The notes under the pieces are model-generated. The model made no database searches and was not told the DNA's origin. It worked only from the letters and a program-made list of their open reading frames with translations. Positions 23,601 to 31,930 of a stretch of DNA of 64,000 bases are shown here, piece after piece. Numbering within the stretch: the stretch's first letter is position 1; the number at the start of each line of letters is the position of its first letter. A program made the translations under genes and the position numbers. The stretch lies in the NCBI GenBank assembly GCA_018292915.2, contig JACVVK020000039.1, forward strand, positions 957,501 through 1,021,500. Reading direction: 5' to 3'. The DNA comes from Batillaria attramentaria. Its lineage: Eukaryota > Mollusca > Gastropoda > Batillariidae.

Positions 23601-26600
23601 CCATCTGGATTCCGCAGCCCGTGTACGAGCGAGTATCACTGGAGCTGAAGATGCCACAGGCAACACGGTCCTCATGCATGACTACTGACCATTATCCTCT
23701 CGAAAACTTACCTGGCTACCCCACCTCTGGACCTCAGGCCAATCCCCGCGAGTTCTACACACCCGAGTACTACTCCATCGAACCCACTCCATACTGTGGA
23801 GGCTGGGATAGATGGGTATACCCTGAGTACCTCGGGTACCACCCACCATACCCGCTGGTTATCCGACGCAGGCAGCATGAGCGGGAGAAAGGACCAGCTC
23901 AGACTGATGATGAAAATGAAGTCATACCTGGCACCGACATGACGCGCAAGGAGCTGGACGAGCGTGTCCTATCACAGTTGATGGAGCACAAGCTGGCCGC
24001 GGGTGAGCAGCGGACTACAGCGAACCAGCAGCAAGCTGCCCAAAGCTCCGCACGCTTGCTGAAGAGAAGAGAGAAGCAGGAGGAAAACACCTTGAAGAAG
24101 TCCGTAACCTTCAGCGAGTCTGACTTAGTCCAGTCCGCACCTGAAGATCAGCCGAAGCCCACGTCAGACGTCAGCTCCCTTGATGCGGACAGCGGGTTTG
24201 CCTCGTCACCAGAACTGGACACAGACCAGCGAAGGCAAGAACGGCTGCAGGAAAGGGGAGATGACCAGCGATGGCAAGAATGGCTTCGGGAGAGGGCTGA
24301 CGACACGCGAAGCTTTGGTGTCAACACAGACTCTAGCCTCCTGTACCCTCCCTCACGTGGTGTCGGCGAGCGGCCGCCATGGCAGTATTGGAGAAACGAC
24401 CCCAGTCCATCTGTTTCTAGTTTCTTGGGAGGAGGAGGTGGTGGTGGTGGTGGTGGTGGCAGCTCCCATGGTCCTTTCAGGGAAACCGCCCTACAGGCGC
24501 CGCTTGAGGTTAGAGACCAGAGGAAACCTCCATATGCAGGTGAGAGCATTGTGACAGATGTGATGATAACATAGTTACTTGCACTGGATGAAAATGGAAT
24601 CAAAATGAGGCTAAATTAAGTTATGGACATTTTGGGGGCGTTAACGTTTCACTCAGTGTACCAAACATTTTGTGGCAGGTTGCCGTATTTTACTGATTTC
24701 AAGGTCCTCCCTCCTCTTGGTAACCTTTAGTGAATCTTTTCTCATGGATTGTGAGTGATTTGGGGGCAGCTTTTAGTGAGTGGCCACCTGTTGTTGTCGA
24801 TGGTCATTTCATACTGGAAGGTCAGTTCTGGCAATGAATGTTGCTCACCACTAGCTCCTGTCATGGTCCACAGGGAGCCAGGGTGGTCGAATGGTAGAGC
24901 ATTGGACTTCTAATGCTCGGGTCGTGAGTTCGATCCCCGCTGGGGCCAAATATTTGCGCTGGCTTTTTCATCGTTGCCCCGTCTTTGATATCACCCTATG
25001 TGGTGGAAAAGGACGTTAAACCCCCAAACACCCACCCACCCTCCTGTCACGGTCCACTCGGTTTCTTTTCTGACATCTACCTTTCTTGAGCAAACAGTTT
25101 TTGGTGGCAACGGGAGTGGTTGCTTATGGAAGGTTTTGCTGTAACAAAAACAGTAGATGATGTACTGTCATTACGTCTTGCAATGTTTTCACTTTTCTTG
25201 TTTGTCCAGTTGAATGGACCAGCCCTGCCTTCAAGTATGTGGACACATTTGCAAAACACGACTACTCAAATTCAGTGGAGGAGTGCCTGCGCACACCACA
25301 CCCGCCACAAGCAAGGCCTGCAGAAAGTCAAGATTTCAACTACAGGGTGCCACACACACGTCCCCCTACAGAAGACGAGAAAGCTGAGAAAAGGAGAGAA
25401 TATAGGTAATCGCAAATTAGATTTAAAAAAAAAGGAATTGTAACTTCGGGGTTGTTCGATTCCACTGATTTTTATGGTGGACAAACTTATTTTACAGAAT
25501 AAAAAGGTACTTGTGCACTTTCATTTCTAGGGAGACATGTCTTTGTTCAGAGGAGTAAAAAAATAAAATGGCCCAAGTTTAGGCAAGTGAACGTGATCTA
25601 TACTCAGTGCACAGTAAACTCATAAGTCACACAACTCATTATTTCTCCTTGATAAATAGCACAAGCGCATTGAAAGTCTTTGAAAAAAAAAGTCTACCTG
25701 TTTATTCTGAGAAACCATAGATAGATGGAGTGTAGTAGTGAACAAAACGGTGAGACCATTGAAAGTTGCATGATCACCGCCCAAACACCACTCACACATT
25801 TTCTTCTGCTTCCCAACACATTCACCAGTGAAGATATAATCTTTACTCATCATGTTAATTATGGGTGTGATGATCGCTGATCACCAGTGATGAGGAATTT
25901 TGTTGAGAGTTTCTTTGCCTCACGTGCCCACCTCATTTTCATCCTTTTCACTAGAAATGTGCGGGTTCATCTTGTGATTGTACAAAGGTAACACTACAAC
26001 ATGTTGTGAGCCCTTCACTGTTCAGTTTAGTGTCTTGAGCATGCAAAGTCTGTGTAAAACAAATACATTTCCTTGTGTACAGTATATTTTATAAGGGTTT
26101 TTATTCTGCACTTCTAAGATGTCTTAGCTAGAACTGCCTGCTTCTTTTATCAGCCTATGCACTACTTGACTATGTTCGTGTGGCGTAAAGTTTTGGCTGC
26201 AAACTGTTGTCCGGAAAATATATCTCAGGCGAAGCTTTCTGGCTGAGATTAGAAGTTAGGAAGAGACCTCAACCACATGTGTTTCTGTTCATAATGGCGA
26301 GCTACTGTTGAGATGTGATGCTCAACATCAGCATGCGCAAAACCCACTTTTCTGGGAGGATATAACAAACTTGTGTACAGTAAAGTGAGCATGTTAAAAC
26401 ATGTACATGTAAAGAAGAAAAAGGGAGGGTATATTGCCACGAACAACCAAAAAAAAAAAAAAAAAAAACATGCAACACCCCAGACTCCCCCCCCCCCCAA
26501 AAAAAAACAAACAAAAAAAAACAAAAAAAACAAAAAAACAAAAAAAACAACCCATAATAATAATAAATAAAATGAAAAATAAATACTGATAATAATAATA

Positions 26601-27976
26601 CATGTAATGATAATAATAATACCAACAACATAAACAACCAAAAATGGTACAGACAGTTATTTGCAGTCAAATATAAATTTGTACAGACGGTGTCAGCTTC
26701 AGTTACTTTATAGTGATGCTGCAGTTTGAGTGGAAGAGTTTTTTCCCTCCGCGCAAATGTGGGGAGTGAGAGGAATGGAAAAGGAGTCATGAGCGACGTG
26801 TATAGAATACAGTTCTGCACTAGGGATGTGGAATGTCTCTGCATGTTCTGGTATTTAGATCACTGCGTTCATAGCTAGTACATCTATTTTAGTGCTTACA
26901 GTCATCTCTTTGTGGTCTTGCTTTAGATTTCTGTTATCTGTTGTTCTGTGATCAGTTAGGAATTAAGTGACTAAATGGTCAGATCATTACAGTGTGGTTG
27001 TTTTTGTCTCTCCTACCAAGTGCGACTCTCCACCACATGAGTATTCTACTTGTCAGTGCTTCCATTTCCACCTATCTTCACCATAGTGTCATAACACCTC
27101 AGTGCATGATGATGATGATGATGATGATTGTGTGTGTGAGTGCTGAAATCGATCGTTAAATTTTGTTTGACCATTTCATCAGTTTAAAATTAATTCATAA
27201 GGGATTGCCTATAGCGATCTGCTTCATATCCTTTTTGCCACCAGTGACTACATAAATAATCAAAGGACTCAGGGGGCTGTTTATTTTATTTTATTTTATT
27301 TCATCTAATATCTTTCATTCATTGTTTTTTCTTTCCCCAATTTTATTTGTGTTTTTCATAATAATGAATCATCCCTATATTTTGCAAAGGCGGCGTCGCC
27401 ACATCGTGCGACAGATGGCATGGCAGGAGCGACTGGCGGAGGAGGACCGCATGAAACTCCTGATGCAAGACGGACATCGCGAGCGCATTCAGGCCCAGAT
27501 CGAGAGAGAGAAGGACCGGCAAAACCAGGAGCAGCAGATGATCCACAAGGCTCGCGAAGCAAAGAAAAAGATCAGCGCAGAACTGAGGGCTCGCATTGAA
27601 GCCAACCAGCAGAGGGAGAAGGAGAGGGATGAGAAACGCATCGACGCCATGAGACAGCGACGAGAACACCGCGAGGCCGTTGATGCACAGCGGCAGAAAG
27701 AAATGGAGGAGACAAAAGAGAGAAGAGAGGTCAGTCAAGCAGTAATTGTTTCTGTGAGCATGCAGTCACATTTTCTGTTCTCTTACCATGGAATTACCAG
27801 TGATTCAATTTTTTTTCTGAATATTTCAGTTCTGTCTGCTGACATTGACATGTACTTGTGTTCAAAGCTTAACCTCATGTGTAATATTTCACATCAAACC
27901 TCTTGTCCATCTGCCGCTCTCTTTGTCAACACACACGCACACGTAAAACTGCATGCACTCTCTCTCTTTCTCTCTT

Positions 27977-28054
<78 letters not shown>

Positions 28055-28309
28055 CTCTGACTGTATCTTTTGTCTCCTCATCAGGCTATCCGACGTCAGA
28101 ACTGCATTGCGCGTCACAACATCATCACAAACCAGCTGGAGGAAATGGACGTAAAATCTGCGGCGCTGGATCAGCAGCACCGCAATGCCAAGCTTCAACG
28201 ACTGAACCACTTCCAACGACTCGAGGATGCAGCGCAGGCCAAGAAGGACCTTCGCGTGGCCGTCACCGACCAACATCTGGCGATGTACCGCTCTCAGGTC
28301 TTTCCCTAG
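9638..28309 (+). CDS. vWA and DUF4537-like domain protein with coiled-coil C-terminus, six exons
   Basis: Exons: 9638-10711, 11927-12149, 23532-24539, 25210-25405, 27390-27729, 28085-28309; all phases agree and give about 1,021 aa. Residues 52-225 form a von Willebrand A domain with an intact MIDAS: D57-x-S59-x-S61 (DTSGS), T129/T131 (TGTNT) and D152 (VTDG). Residues about 335-471 ([14 protein letters not shown] ... [17 protein letters not shown] ... [11 protein letters not shown]) match the DUF4537 pattern of C11orf16- and VWA3B-type proteins; the middle also has [11 protein letters not shown], like C11orf16. Exons 5-6 are Arg/Glu/Gln-rich and predicted coiled coil. A poly-Gly run is encoded by a GGT repeat near 24430-24460. 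Intron 1 seems to use a GC donor (CAG|GCATGT); intron 2 is 11.4 kb, swollen by transposons. AATAAA at 29463 is a possible poly(A) signal. The exact biological role is unknown. The last exon could continue, as CAG|GTCTTT precedes the stop. Confidence 0.85.
10728..11700. repeat. 970-bp interrupted TG array in vWA intron 1
   Basis: Runs of TG of different length are separated by a near-constant 20-bp spacer, GATGCCTGCGTGTGATGCTT, which I count 14 times (about 10779 to 11627); one further break near 10888 has only the second half. It starts 17 bases after the proposed exon 1 end and stops about 225 bases before exon 2. Long open frames on both strands are artefacts of the repeat. Confidence 0.95.
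13018..13270 (-). mobile_element. SINE family B copy (TAA-tailed), 5' truncated
   Basis: Read on the minus strand it ends ...GGGTAAAGCGCCTATACAATACTCATT followed by ATT repeats. The same body occurs at 34572-35221 (plus) and 55791-56087 (minus). The tRNA-like head is missing in this copy. Confidence 0.75.
13820..13985 (-). mobile_element. SINE family C fragment with tRNA-like head
   Basis: On the minus strand: GTTAGCACTTCGGACC, then a B-box-like GTTCAAATCCCAG, then GGATTTTTCCTACCTA. The same order occurs, better preserved, at 50834-51230 (plus). It is diverged and truncated. Confidence 0.65.
14000..14668. repeat. Old diverged duplication
   Basis: 14004-14090 (ACTTTGCTCATGCAGT ... GTGCAGGCC) matches 14520-14598 (GCTTTGCTTGTGCAGT ... 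GTGCAGGCC), and CACTCTTAGCTGGCA recurs at about 14327 and 14650. The copies differ by insertions, so they look old. Confidence 0.55.
14699..14786. repeat. 21-bp minisatellite, about 4 copies
   Basis: Unit ATAGTCAGGATAAATTGTCA plus T, repeated about four times with single-base changes. Because 21 is a multiple of three it reads as a short heptapeptide repeat, which is not taken as coding. Confidence 0.9.
15517..15830 (-). mobile_element. Solo LTR with 5-bp target duplication
   Basis: A 314-bp unit with inverted ends TGTTGTA...TACAACA, flanked by GTTGC at 15512-15516 and 15831-15835. On the minus strand it holds a TATA-like AGTATATAAG (about 15668-15677) followed 60-70 bases later by TTAATAAAG (about 15600-15608), the expected U3-R-U5 order of promoter and poly(A) signal. 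No internal retroelement sequence is attached, so it is a solo LTR left by LTR-LTR recombination. It is unrelated in sequence to the complete element 400 bp away. Confidence 0.82.
16229..16513 (+). repeat. 5' LTR of the Ty3/gypsy element
   Basis: Begins TGTAACAGGGG and ends CCTCCGTTACA. Contains an exact 25-bp tandem duplication (two copies from about 16392 to 16442), present in the same form in the 3' LTR. Confidence 0.95.
16516..16533 (+). promoter_or_regulatory. Primer-binding site, tRNA-Leu type
   Basis: Starts two bases after the LTR with TGG. Its complement reads ATCCTACTCCTGACACCA, which differs by one base from the 3' end of animal tRNA-Leu(CAG) with CCA added (ATCCCACTCCTGACACCA, recalled from known tRNA sequences). 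Confidence 0.75.
16559..17572 (+). CDS. gag: Gag polyprotein of the Ty3/gypsy element
   Basis: 337 aa. A short N-terminal coiled-coil region ([19 protein letters not shown]) is followed by a capsid-like helical region, a Gln-rich helix near residues 240-275 and a nucleocapsid zinc knuckle [14 protein letters not shown] (C-x2-C-x4-H-x4-C). It would form the particle that packages element RNA. The frame ends at TGA 17570-17572, 19 bases after a slippery heptamer that directs a share of ribosomes into pol. No internal defect seen. Confidence 0.92.
   Translation: MSDNENEKVDVKSVEDLRRTVAQLQVQLETDRKRLASSQRTENSTVFLSDQRRIARFTDRPQEPGDVSLQDWLDDIRAAITFRGMRDNDHAAFILEHLGGKARREIIGRGGAKLSGEQIFSILEHVFGDGASIARIQSQFYSYRQGEEDLLTCSHNLATLADKIEAVEKDTAFSKRKNDIMKERLAEAVRDRDLRRELRRLNTEIPSLSFFDLRDRAMQWFGSPDNATCVSRIEEKQTQSELWDLLKRQSEQIEQQQLQIQQLTAKLQTLSRDRPTVETRRCYNCNASGHLRRHCPQRQTYNQGGRGQVRETNAHRQHQPQGYRQSQQDLNTRHPPL
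17545..17586 (+). promoter_or_regulatory. Programmed -1 frameshift signal between gag and pol
   Basis: The heptamer TTTAAAC lies at 17545-17551 with gag codons TTA AAC in register, as needed for an X XXY YYZ slip. A 7-base spacer follows, then a 10-bp stem with one mismatch (17559-17568 pairing with 17577-17586) and an 8-base loop that contains the gag stop. After slipping, the frame from 17551 is open and runs straight into the protease region. Slippage itself is inferred; the geometry is seen directly. Confidence 0.82.
17551..21714 (+). CDS. pol: Pol polyprotein: protease, RT, RNase H, integrase
   Basis: Expressed most likely by -1 frameshift; numbering here counts from the GTG at 17569 (1,381 codons). 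Protease: LVDTGAQ with active D42. [23 protein letters not shown] and catalytic YVDD starting at residue 494. RNase H: EIDAS and YTDNNPL. Integrase: HHCC zinc region (H-x4-H then C-x2-C in ECQRC), then the DD35E triad D974, D1033 (HSDQG) and E1069 (QCERFNR), with exactly 35 residues between the last two. A basic, Ser-rich C-terminal tail follows; no chromodomain was recognised. First ATG in frame is at 17578. No stop or frameshift interrupts it. Confidence 0.93.
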   Translation, partial: HETPAIVSQMTGRNATRANGSTRLEKAVGDCPVVKVEIGGHLVSCLVDTGAQVSTLTETFFKTAFGNTSQIEDMSTYLKVSGAQGLDVPFLGYVELDVTIMDKTLPSMAFLVVRDPQGSMADRKRRVPGVLGSNILRQVKLLGGMDHPESSLWQGVSALYEELATSERAESHVKPTGRRPVRIPARSLKVITCTTRPVAPGKHCDILIEPSERLQLPAGIGVGRCIVRVDGTGIVPVQVANISDKDVYLRPYVPIACAFEADAPSPFSVTVTQEEILIEETDIQPTVQDFTRDVLSEVSVGDGISEDQRRRLFTVLNKYEHTFSRGEDDLGFCDLIHHRIVTTDDTAVKVPHRRIPPQYWSDVRDYLQNALKQGIIRESSSPYASQCVIARKKNGKIRFCVDYRGLNAKTHKDAYPLPRIEEALDVLKGATYFCSLDLAHGFNQIPVAEEDMEKTAFRVGTGGLYEYTRMAFGLCNAPATFMRVMDKIFGDQNFQTLLIYVDDLLVFGKTFEETLERLELVLSRLSKNNLKAQPSKCNLFFNKLRYLGHLVTPEGILPDPDKVSAVTNWQEPTSEKDLRAFLGLTGYYRRFVPKYAQVAAPLHALLNKTQGSGRRKGLTGWNQHCSEAFQELKRRLTTAPVLGYPDFTRPYVLEIDASFQGLGAVLSQEQDGRKVVIGYASRGLREKEHSMRRYSSMKLELLALRWAITEKFRDLLQGTNFVVYTDNNPLSYIQTSAKLGASETRWAAELANFDFTVKYRSGHSNRNADALSRREIHVEQLMAECDESQVASTPIPAGITDAIADLTPDFILQEVHVREKQDPAPSTLPAADLPKLQEHDPVINRIRQLFRTGHKPTRRQAHKETPQVRKILRHWHQLKDRNGTLCRAVHEDGKDTLQVLLPSSLKPEILKAVHDDAGHPSAEKSCKLAQGRCFWPGMMADITRYAGECQRCFFAKEGRKVHTTMGTLTATHPLEVLAMDFTLLEKSSSGIENVLVLTDVFTKFTQAVPTKDQTAQTVAKALVNHFFLRYGIPRRLHSDQGRNFEGQVIAELCKLYGIQKSRTTPFHPSGNGQCERFNRTMHDRLRTLPEKAKRRWPDHLPELVYFYNATVHSTTGYTPFFLFFGRDPYLPIDSLLGFTQSTATAGHVAAVDDWVSEHQKRISLAYKQAQGMTDKEVSRRQAAAAAKTNDDGIPAGATVYAKNRQVRGRNKIQDTWNSEPYQVVCRPDPQGNTYMVQSTGSSGGIRTLHRTELRVPRTAETIDPAPRRSEPASSETSDSDTTDTEDGGQESSSSRDEIQDRRNPSSPSSADSGDSRVPVSADVADRSHTQVGEHSGPRRSRRSTKGQHRNPHHLPVSAVHPKTGLFEQLLAIQTLLVQTFRDQRLTI
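21745..21756 (+). promoter_or_regulatory. Polypurine tract before the 3' LTR
   Basis: AGTAGGGGAGTA directly precedes the TG of the 3' LTR, the position where plus-strand DNA synthesis is primed in LTR elements. Confidence 0.65.
21757..22041 (+). repeat. 3' LTR of the Ty3/gypsy element
   Basis: Same 285 bases as the 5' LTR, including the internal 25-bp duplication. It is followed by the TGTG target duplication. Confidence 0.95.
22046..23531. other. vWA intron 2, right part
   Basis: Begins with further degenerate GTGTGCATGTGTTC units (to about 22400), then unique T-rich sequence with a short CAA repeat near 23019-23039. No exon supported before the acceptor TTTTCTTAG at 23531. Confidence 0.5.
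24430..24460 (+). repeat. Coding (GGN)n trinucleotide repeat
   Basis: A GGA/GGT run within vWA exon 3 encodes about eleven consecutive glycines, so length changes would alter the protein without shifting its frame. Confidence 0.9.
24872..25040 (+). mobile_element. SINE family A copy (tRNA-headed, about 170 bp)
   Basis: tRNA-like head with A-box GTGGTCGAATGG and B-box GAGTTCGATCCC, then a conserved body ending GTGGAAAAGGACGTTAAAC and a C/A-rich tail. Flanks carry a 17-bp duplication with one mismatch, CTCCTGTCATGGTCCAC (24855-24871) and CTCCTGTCACGGTCCAC (25041-25057). It sits in vWA intron 3. The tRNA-like part is not a functional tRNA gene. Confidence 0.88.
25406..27389. other. vWA intron 4, low-complexity rich
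   Basis: An A-rich, C-run and AAT-rich tract occupies about 26447-26620 and gives spurious Lys- or Phe-rich frames. A GAT repeat lies near 27107-27127 and TTTTA units at 27283-27302. No exon seen. Confidence 0.5.
27979..28052. repeat. (AC)n microsatellite in vWA intron 5
   Basis: An uninterrupted AC tract of about 74 bases in a 355-base intron, ending 32 bases before exon 6. Confidence 0.95.
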
Positions 28310-28464
28310 ATGACAGTCTTCTAAATGGTTATTTTGGTCACAATCTTCTGTTTTTGGGGGGTTTATTTTTATTATTACTGAAATTTAGTCCCCCCATAGC
28401 AAAATGGAGGGATTTTCTGTCTGAGCCGTAAGATAAGAGAAGAGAATTGCATATATTGGTCGTT

Positions 28465-29150
28465 CCACTAAGGGAAATTTGTCGATTTCGTTTGTACATA
28501 GCTGCTTGTTGTTAATGACAAGTGTTAGTACCTGAATTGCTTGGAGGTTGTTTGGCAGTATGTTGCTGTAGCAAGCCTCTTTTAAGGGTGCAGGTAGGCA
28601 GGGGATGATTTGCAAGCTTCTCGTGGTTTAATTAGCGGTAGGCGCTAGTATTCGACTAGCTTGTGCCCCATATCAAATTATAGTTTGACTGGCAGACGTC
28701 CCTGCCTGACCCCACTCTTTAAGAACTTATTCTGCAAAATGTGATAACCAGCTACTTTTATATGATGAAGATGCTTCTAGGGAGAGGTGAATTTGTCTAT
28801 GTGTCTTGTACGTAGTTGTTTGTTGTCCATAACTTACAGTGTTAGCACCTGAATAGTTTTGAGACTGTTCGTATGGCAGTCTTCTGCTGTAGCAATAACA
28901 GCTTATTGCATCCTAGGAACAGATTCTGCAAAATGTGATAATCAGGTAGTTTTACATTTAACGGATGCTTCTTGGGAAAGGGGAAATTCATCTACAGTAT
29001 CTGTCTTTGTAGACATGCAGTTGCTTGTTGTAATTGATAATGTTAGCACCCGAATAGCTCAGGGACTGTATGGCAGTCTCCTGCTGTAGCATGATAATGA
29101 GGTAGTTGTATAATATAACACAGACGCTTTTTGGGAGAGGGATGTTTGTC
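28465..29150. repeat. Diverged tandem duplication in the vWA 3' flank
   Basis: Three copies share the order GTTTGTTGT-like block, GTGTTAGCACCTGAATAG, then ATGGCAGTCTTCTGCTGTAG: about 28465-28575, 28778-28900 and 28970-29095. A partial copy follows to about 29150. Spacing is about 313 and 192 bases, so copies have gained or lost sequence. Confidence 0.65.
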
Positions 29151-31153
29151 TTGGCTGGCTCAGTAAAAAAATTATGGCCTTGAAATACAGTATGTTGATT
29201 CTTTACCACCCAAGTTGGCTGGGTCATTTATGTGTGTGATCACTGCACAAATAATTGTTGTGTTTAGTCCCTGTGTTTGTGTTGTAAATTTGGTGAAGAC
29301 TGTAATATTAGTAGCTATGAATTTACATATGTATATTTGAGCCCTTCCACATTGCTGCTGTAAATTTTTGCAGGTTCCTATGAAATTGTGAACTGTTCAG
29401 GTAGAGATCGACATATCTATGTCTCTGGTTCAGGTTTGAAATTTGTGATTTGTGTATGTGTCAATAAACACTTAATACATTAAGGTATGTCTGGTATTTT
29501 TGCACTGAATATGTTTTGCTCAAGTCTCTCTGTTTTTTTTATTTTTATATGTATGTATGATTTATCTGTTATTGCAACTCAGTGCTTTAAAAATGACTCA
29601 GATCTGTTTTTCCATTGCCTTTTTCCTTGAATATGCTTGGCAAAGGTATAGGGTTGTACCTGCTATATTAAAAAGTAGACACTTGGACATTTTTGGGGAT
29701 GGCTGTTTCAAGTGAAGAGTTGCAAAGATGTATGCGTAATCTATGAACTTCTGTTGGTTGGTATAGTCTTTATTGATCTCACTGCATAAAGTGCTTGGTA
29801 TTTGTATGGTTAGTGGAGTTGCTGTTTACCATTACAGAGCTGTGGATCTCATTGTTACTGATGAAACTCATTTATCATCCGTATCTTTCACCACAATACA
29901 ATGTGCAGCACATAAAGTAAATCTCGTCGATGCCATGGTTATAATTTATACTGATAATGCTGATAGATATAAGTAGTGTAAATATGAAATGTGTATGTTT
30001 TCTAGACTGCATAGTTGGCTGTGATTTTTTCCCCTTTTGACAAATTTGTGTTTTACATATAATGATATCCATGTGTAAAAGAAGTGTACATATACAAACG
30101 TAGTTCATAGGATAGTATATGCACGCATACCAGAGAAAGTTCTGTACATACAGCATTGTATGAGTGTGATAACAATTGAGGGTGTTGACTGTTATATGTA
30201 CACGTACATAGTAGTTTCCTTCTCCTCTCTGGTCAGTTTAGATAAAAAACAAAAATCCATTAGCATGCCCGGTGTGATCCCTTTTTGTTATTGTAACACC
30301 AGTTGTACTGATCGTCATTTCTGTACATGCTTTCGATGGATTTTTTTCTTCATTTTCCAGAGAATCTGTTTGAAAGAAGCTCTCTTATTTTTTTGGAAAG
30401 TAATTAAAAAAAAAAAAATTTTCAGAAAAGATCATTGAGGATCACGCTATTTCTCCATACGCCCTAGAGACGTCAGTGATGTTAACCTGTTTTCCTTCAT
30501 TTACAACTTTAAAACATGGAAACAAAATCATATTATCAAAGTTTCATGGTGTATGTAGTTGAGATTTTTTTTGTACTGTATATTGTCATTTAATTTTTTT
30601 TTTAATTGTTGTGCTTCACATGTAATAGTGAAATGTTGTTCATATTTATGCTACATGCATGTAAGCAGGGTTGCCTTTCTTCTTGGTAAAATCTGAATTA
30701 TGTAGCCAGTGCCTTTCTTATTCATAATTTGTATGCCTAGCCTACTACCTGCTTGCTTTAAGAAATTGTAGTGACATTTTGATTAACTGTGATAGGTCTA
30801 GCAGACTGCTAGTTGGAAAAACATTTCCGGTATAAGTATTATTTGTATTCCAAAGATCTGTCCTGAAACTGCTTTAAAGTAGAATAGACTTTCTTTAATT
30901 GAAAGAATCATATTTGGATTTATAACTGGTGTAGACAGTGGTGGTGGTAATTAAACAGTGCTTCTTCCTCACACAGACTGGTCTTTGAAGAGGACAGCTT
31001 TTCATGAGCCCCTTTGGACAACACCTGCAATTACATTATGGTTAAATGCTGAATGTCAGGCAGTGGTGATGTATGTAATGAGGTTGGTCATCTTCACTTG
31101 ATTTTTTTTTCCCCATTAGCGAAGTACATGTAACGGTCCAAGTTCACCCACTT

Positions 31154-31553
31154 CAGCCATAAATGCACAAAAAAGATCATTGTCATTGTCGGATTTTGAT
31201 GAAACTTGATTTTCAGATTGGTGCAGGAGATGTGAAAAATGTAATTATAATATGTCATCGTGTGCTAGCTGTTCTCAACTTCGCATTGCACAAAAATTCC
31301 TAGACAATGACTGTATTTTCATATGTGTACAACTGTGAATGCACCTTTTCAGCATTAATTTTTTTAAACAAAAGATGCAAAACAAACTTGAAAGTAATGA
31401 TTTATTTTCAGTGGCAAAGTAATCATACTGATATTGCTAGGAATGTCACCTGAACTTTGTTTTGTTTGCATTATATTTTCAATTAACGAAAAAGCACATC
31501 CTTTGATAATTTCTTGTGTGCGTGTATGTGTTAAAATTGTGCATTTATGGCTG
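31154..31553. mobile_element. Possible fold-back element with 17-bp terminal inverted repeats
   Basis: CAGCCATAAATGCACAA at 31154-31170 recurs as its exact reverse complement at 31537-31553, 366 bases apart. This is compatible with a small non-autonomous DNA transposon. No target duplication was recognised, so the edges are uncertain. Confidence 0.35.
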
Positions 31554-31894
31554 AGCATATAGGAGAAATTATTTGTCTAAAGCCGATCACCTGTATGTAA
31601 GTAAATTTGTCCCTTCAAACTCTCACACCCTTACCTGCCATGCATCTCCCTAGAAAACATTTGAAAGCCTTTTCTCGAGTATTGTTCTGTTTGACTTTAA
31701 CACCACGTGCAGACAGTTAAGTTTTCTGTAAAGAAGATTAAAGTCTCATACAGTCTTTATCTGCATGTTCATTAGTGCTGACTGGAAGTCCTATGACGTC
31801 GGTTTCCTGTGTGTATAACAGAACTGCAACGTAGGAAATTAAAGTTTCATGTATTCTTTCAGACCATGTTTTGTTTCAGATTTACTCTGTGTCA

Positions 31895-31930
<36 letters not shown>

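Noticed and set aside
24872..24947. tRNA genes at the heads of the SINE copies
   Set aside because: A and B boxes are present, but each head is joined to the same SINE body, and the anticodon arms are poor.
26249..26844. Phe- and Lys-rich frames of up to 180 aa
   Set aside because: They come from A-, C- and AAT-rich low-complexity DNA in an intron.
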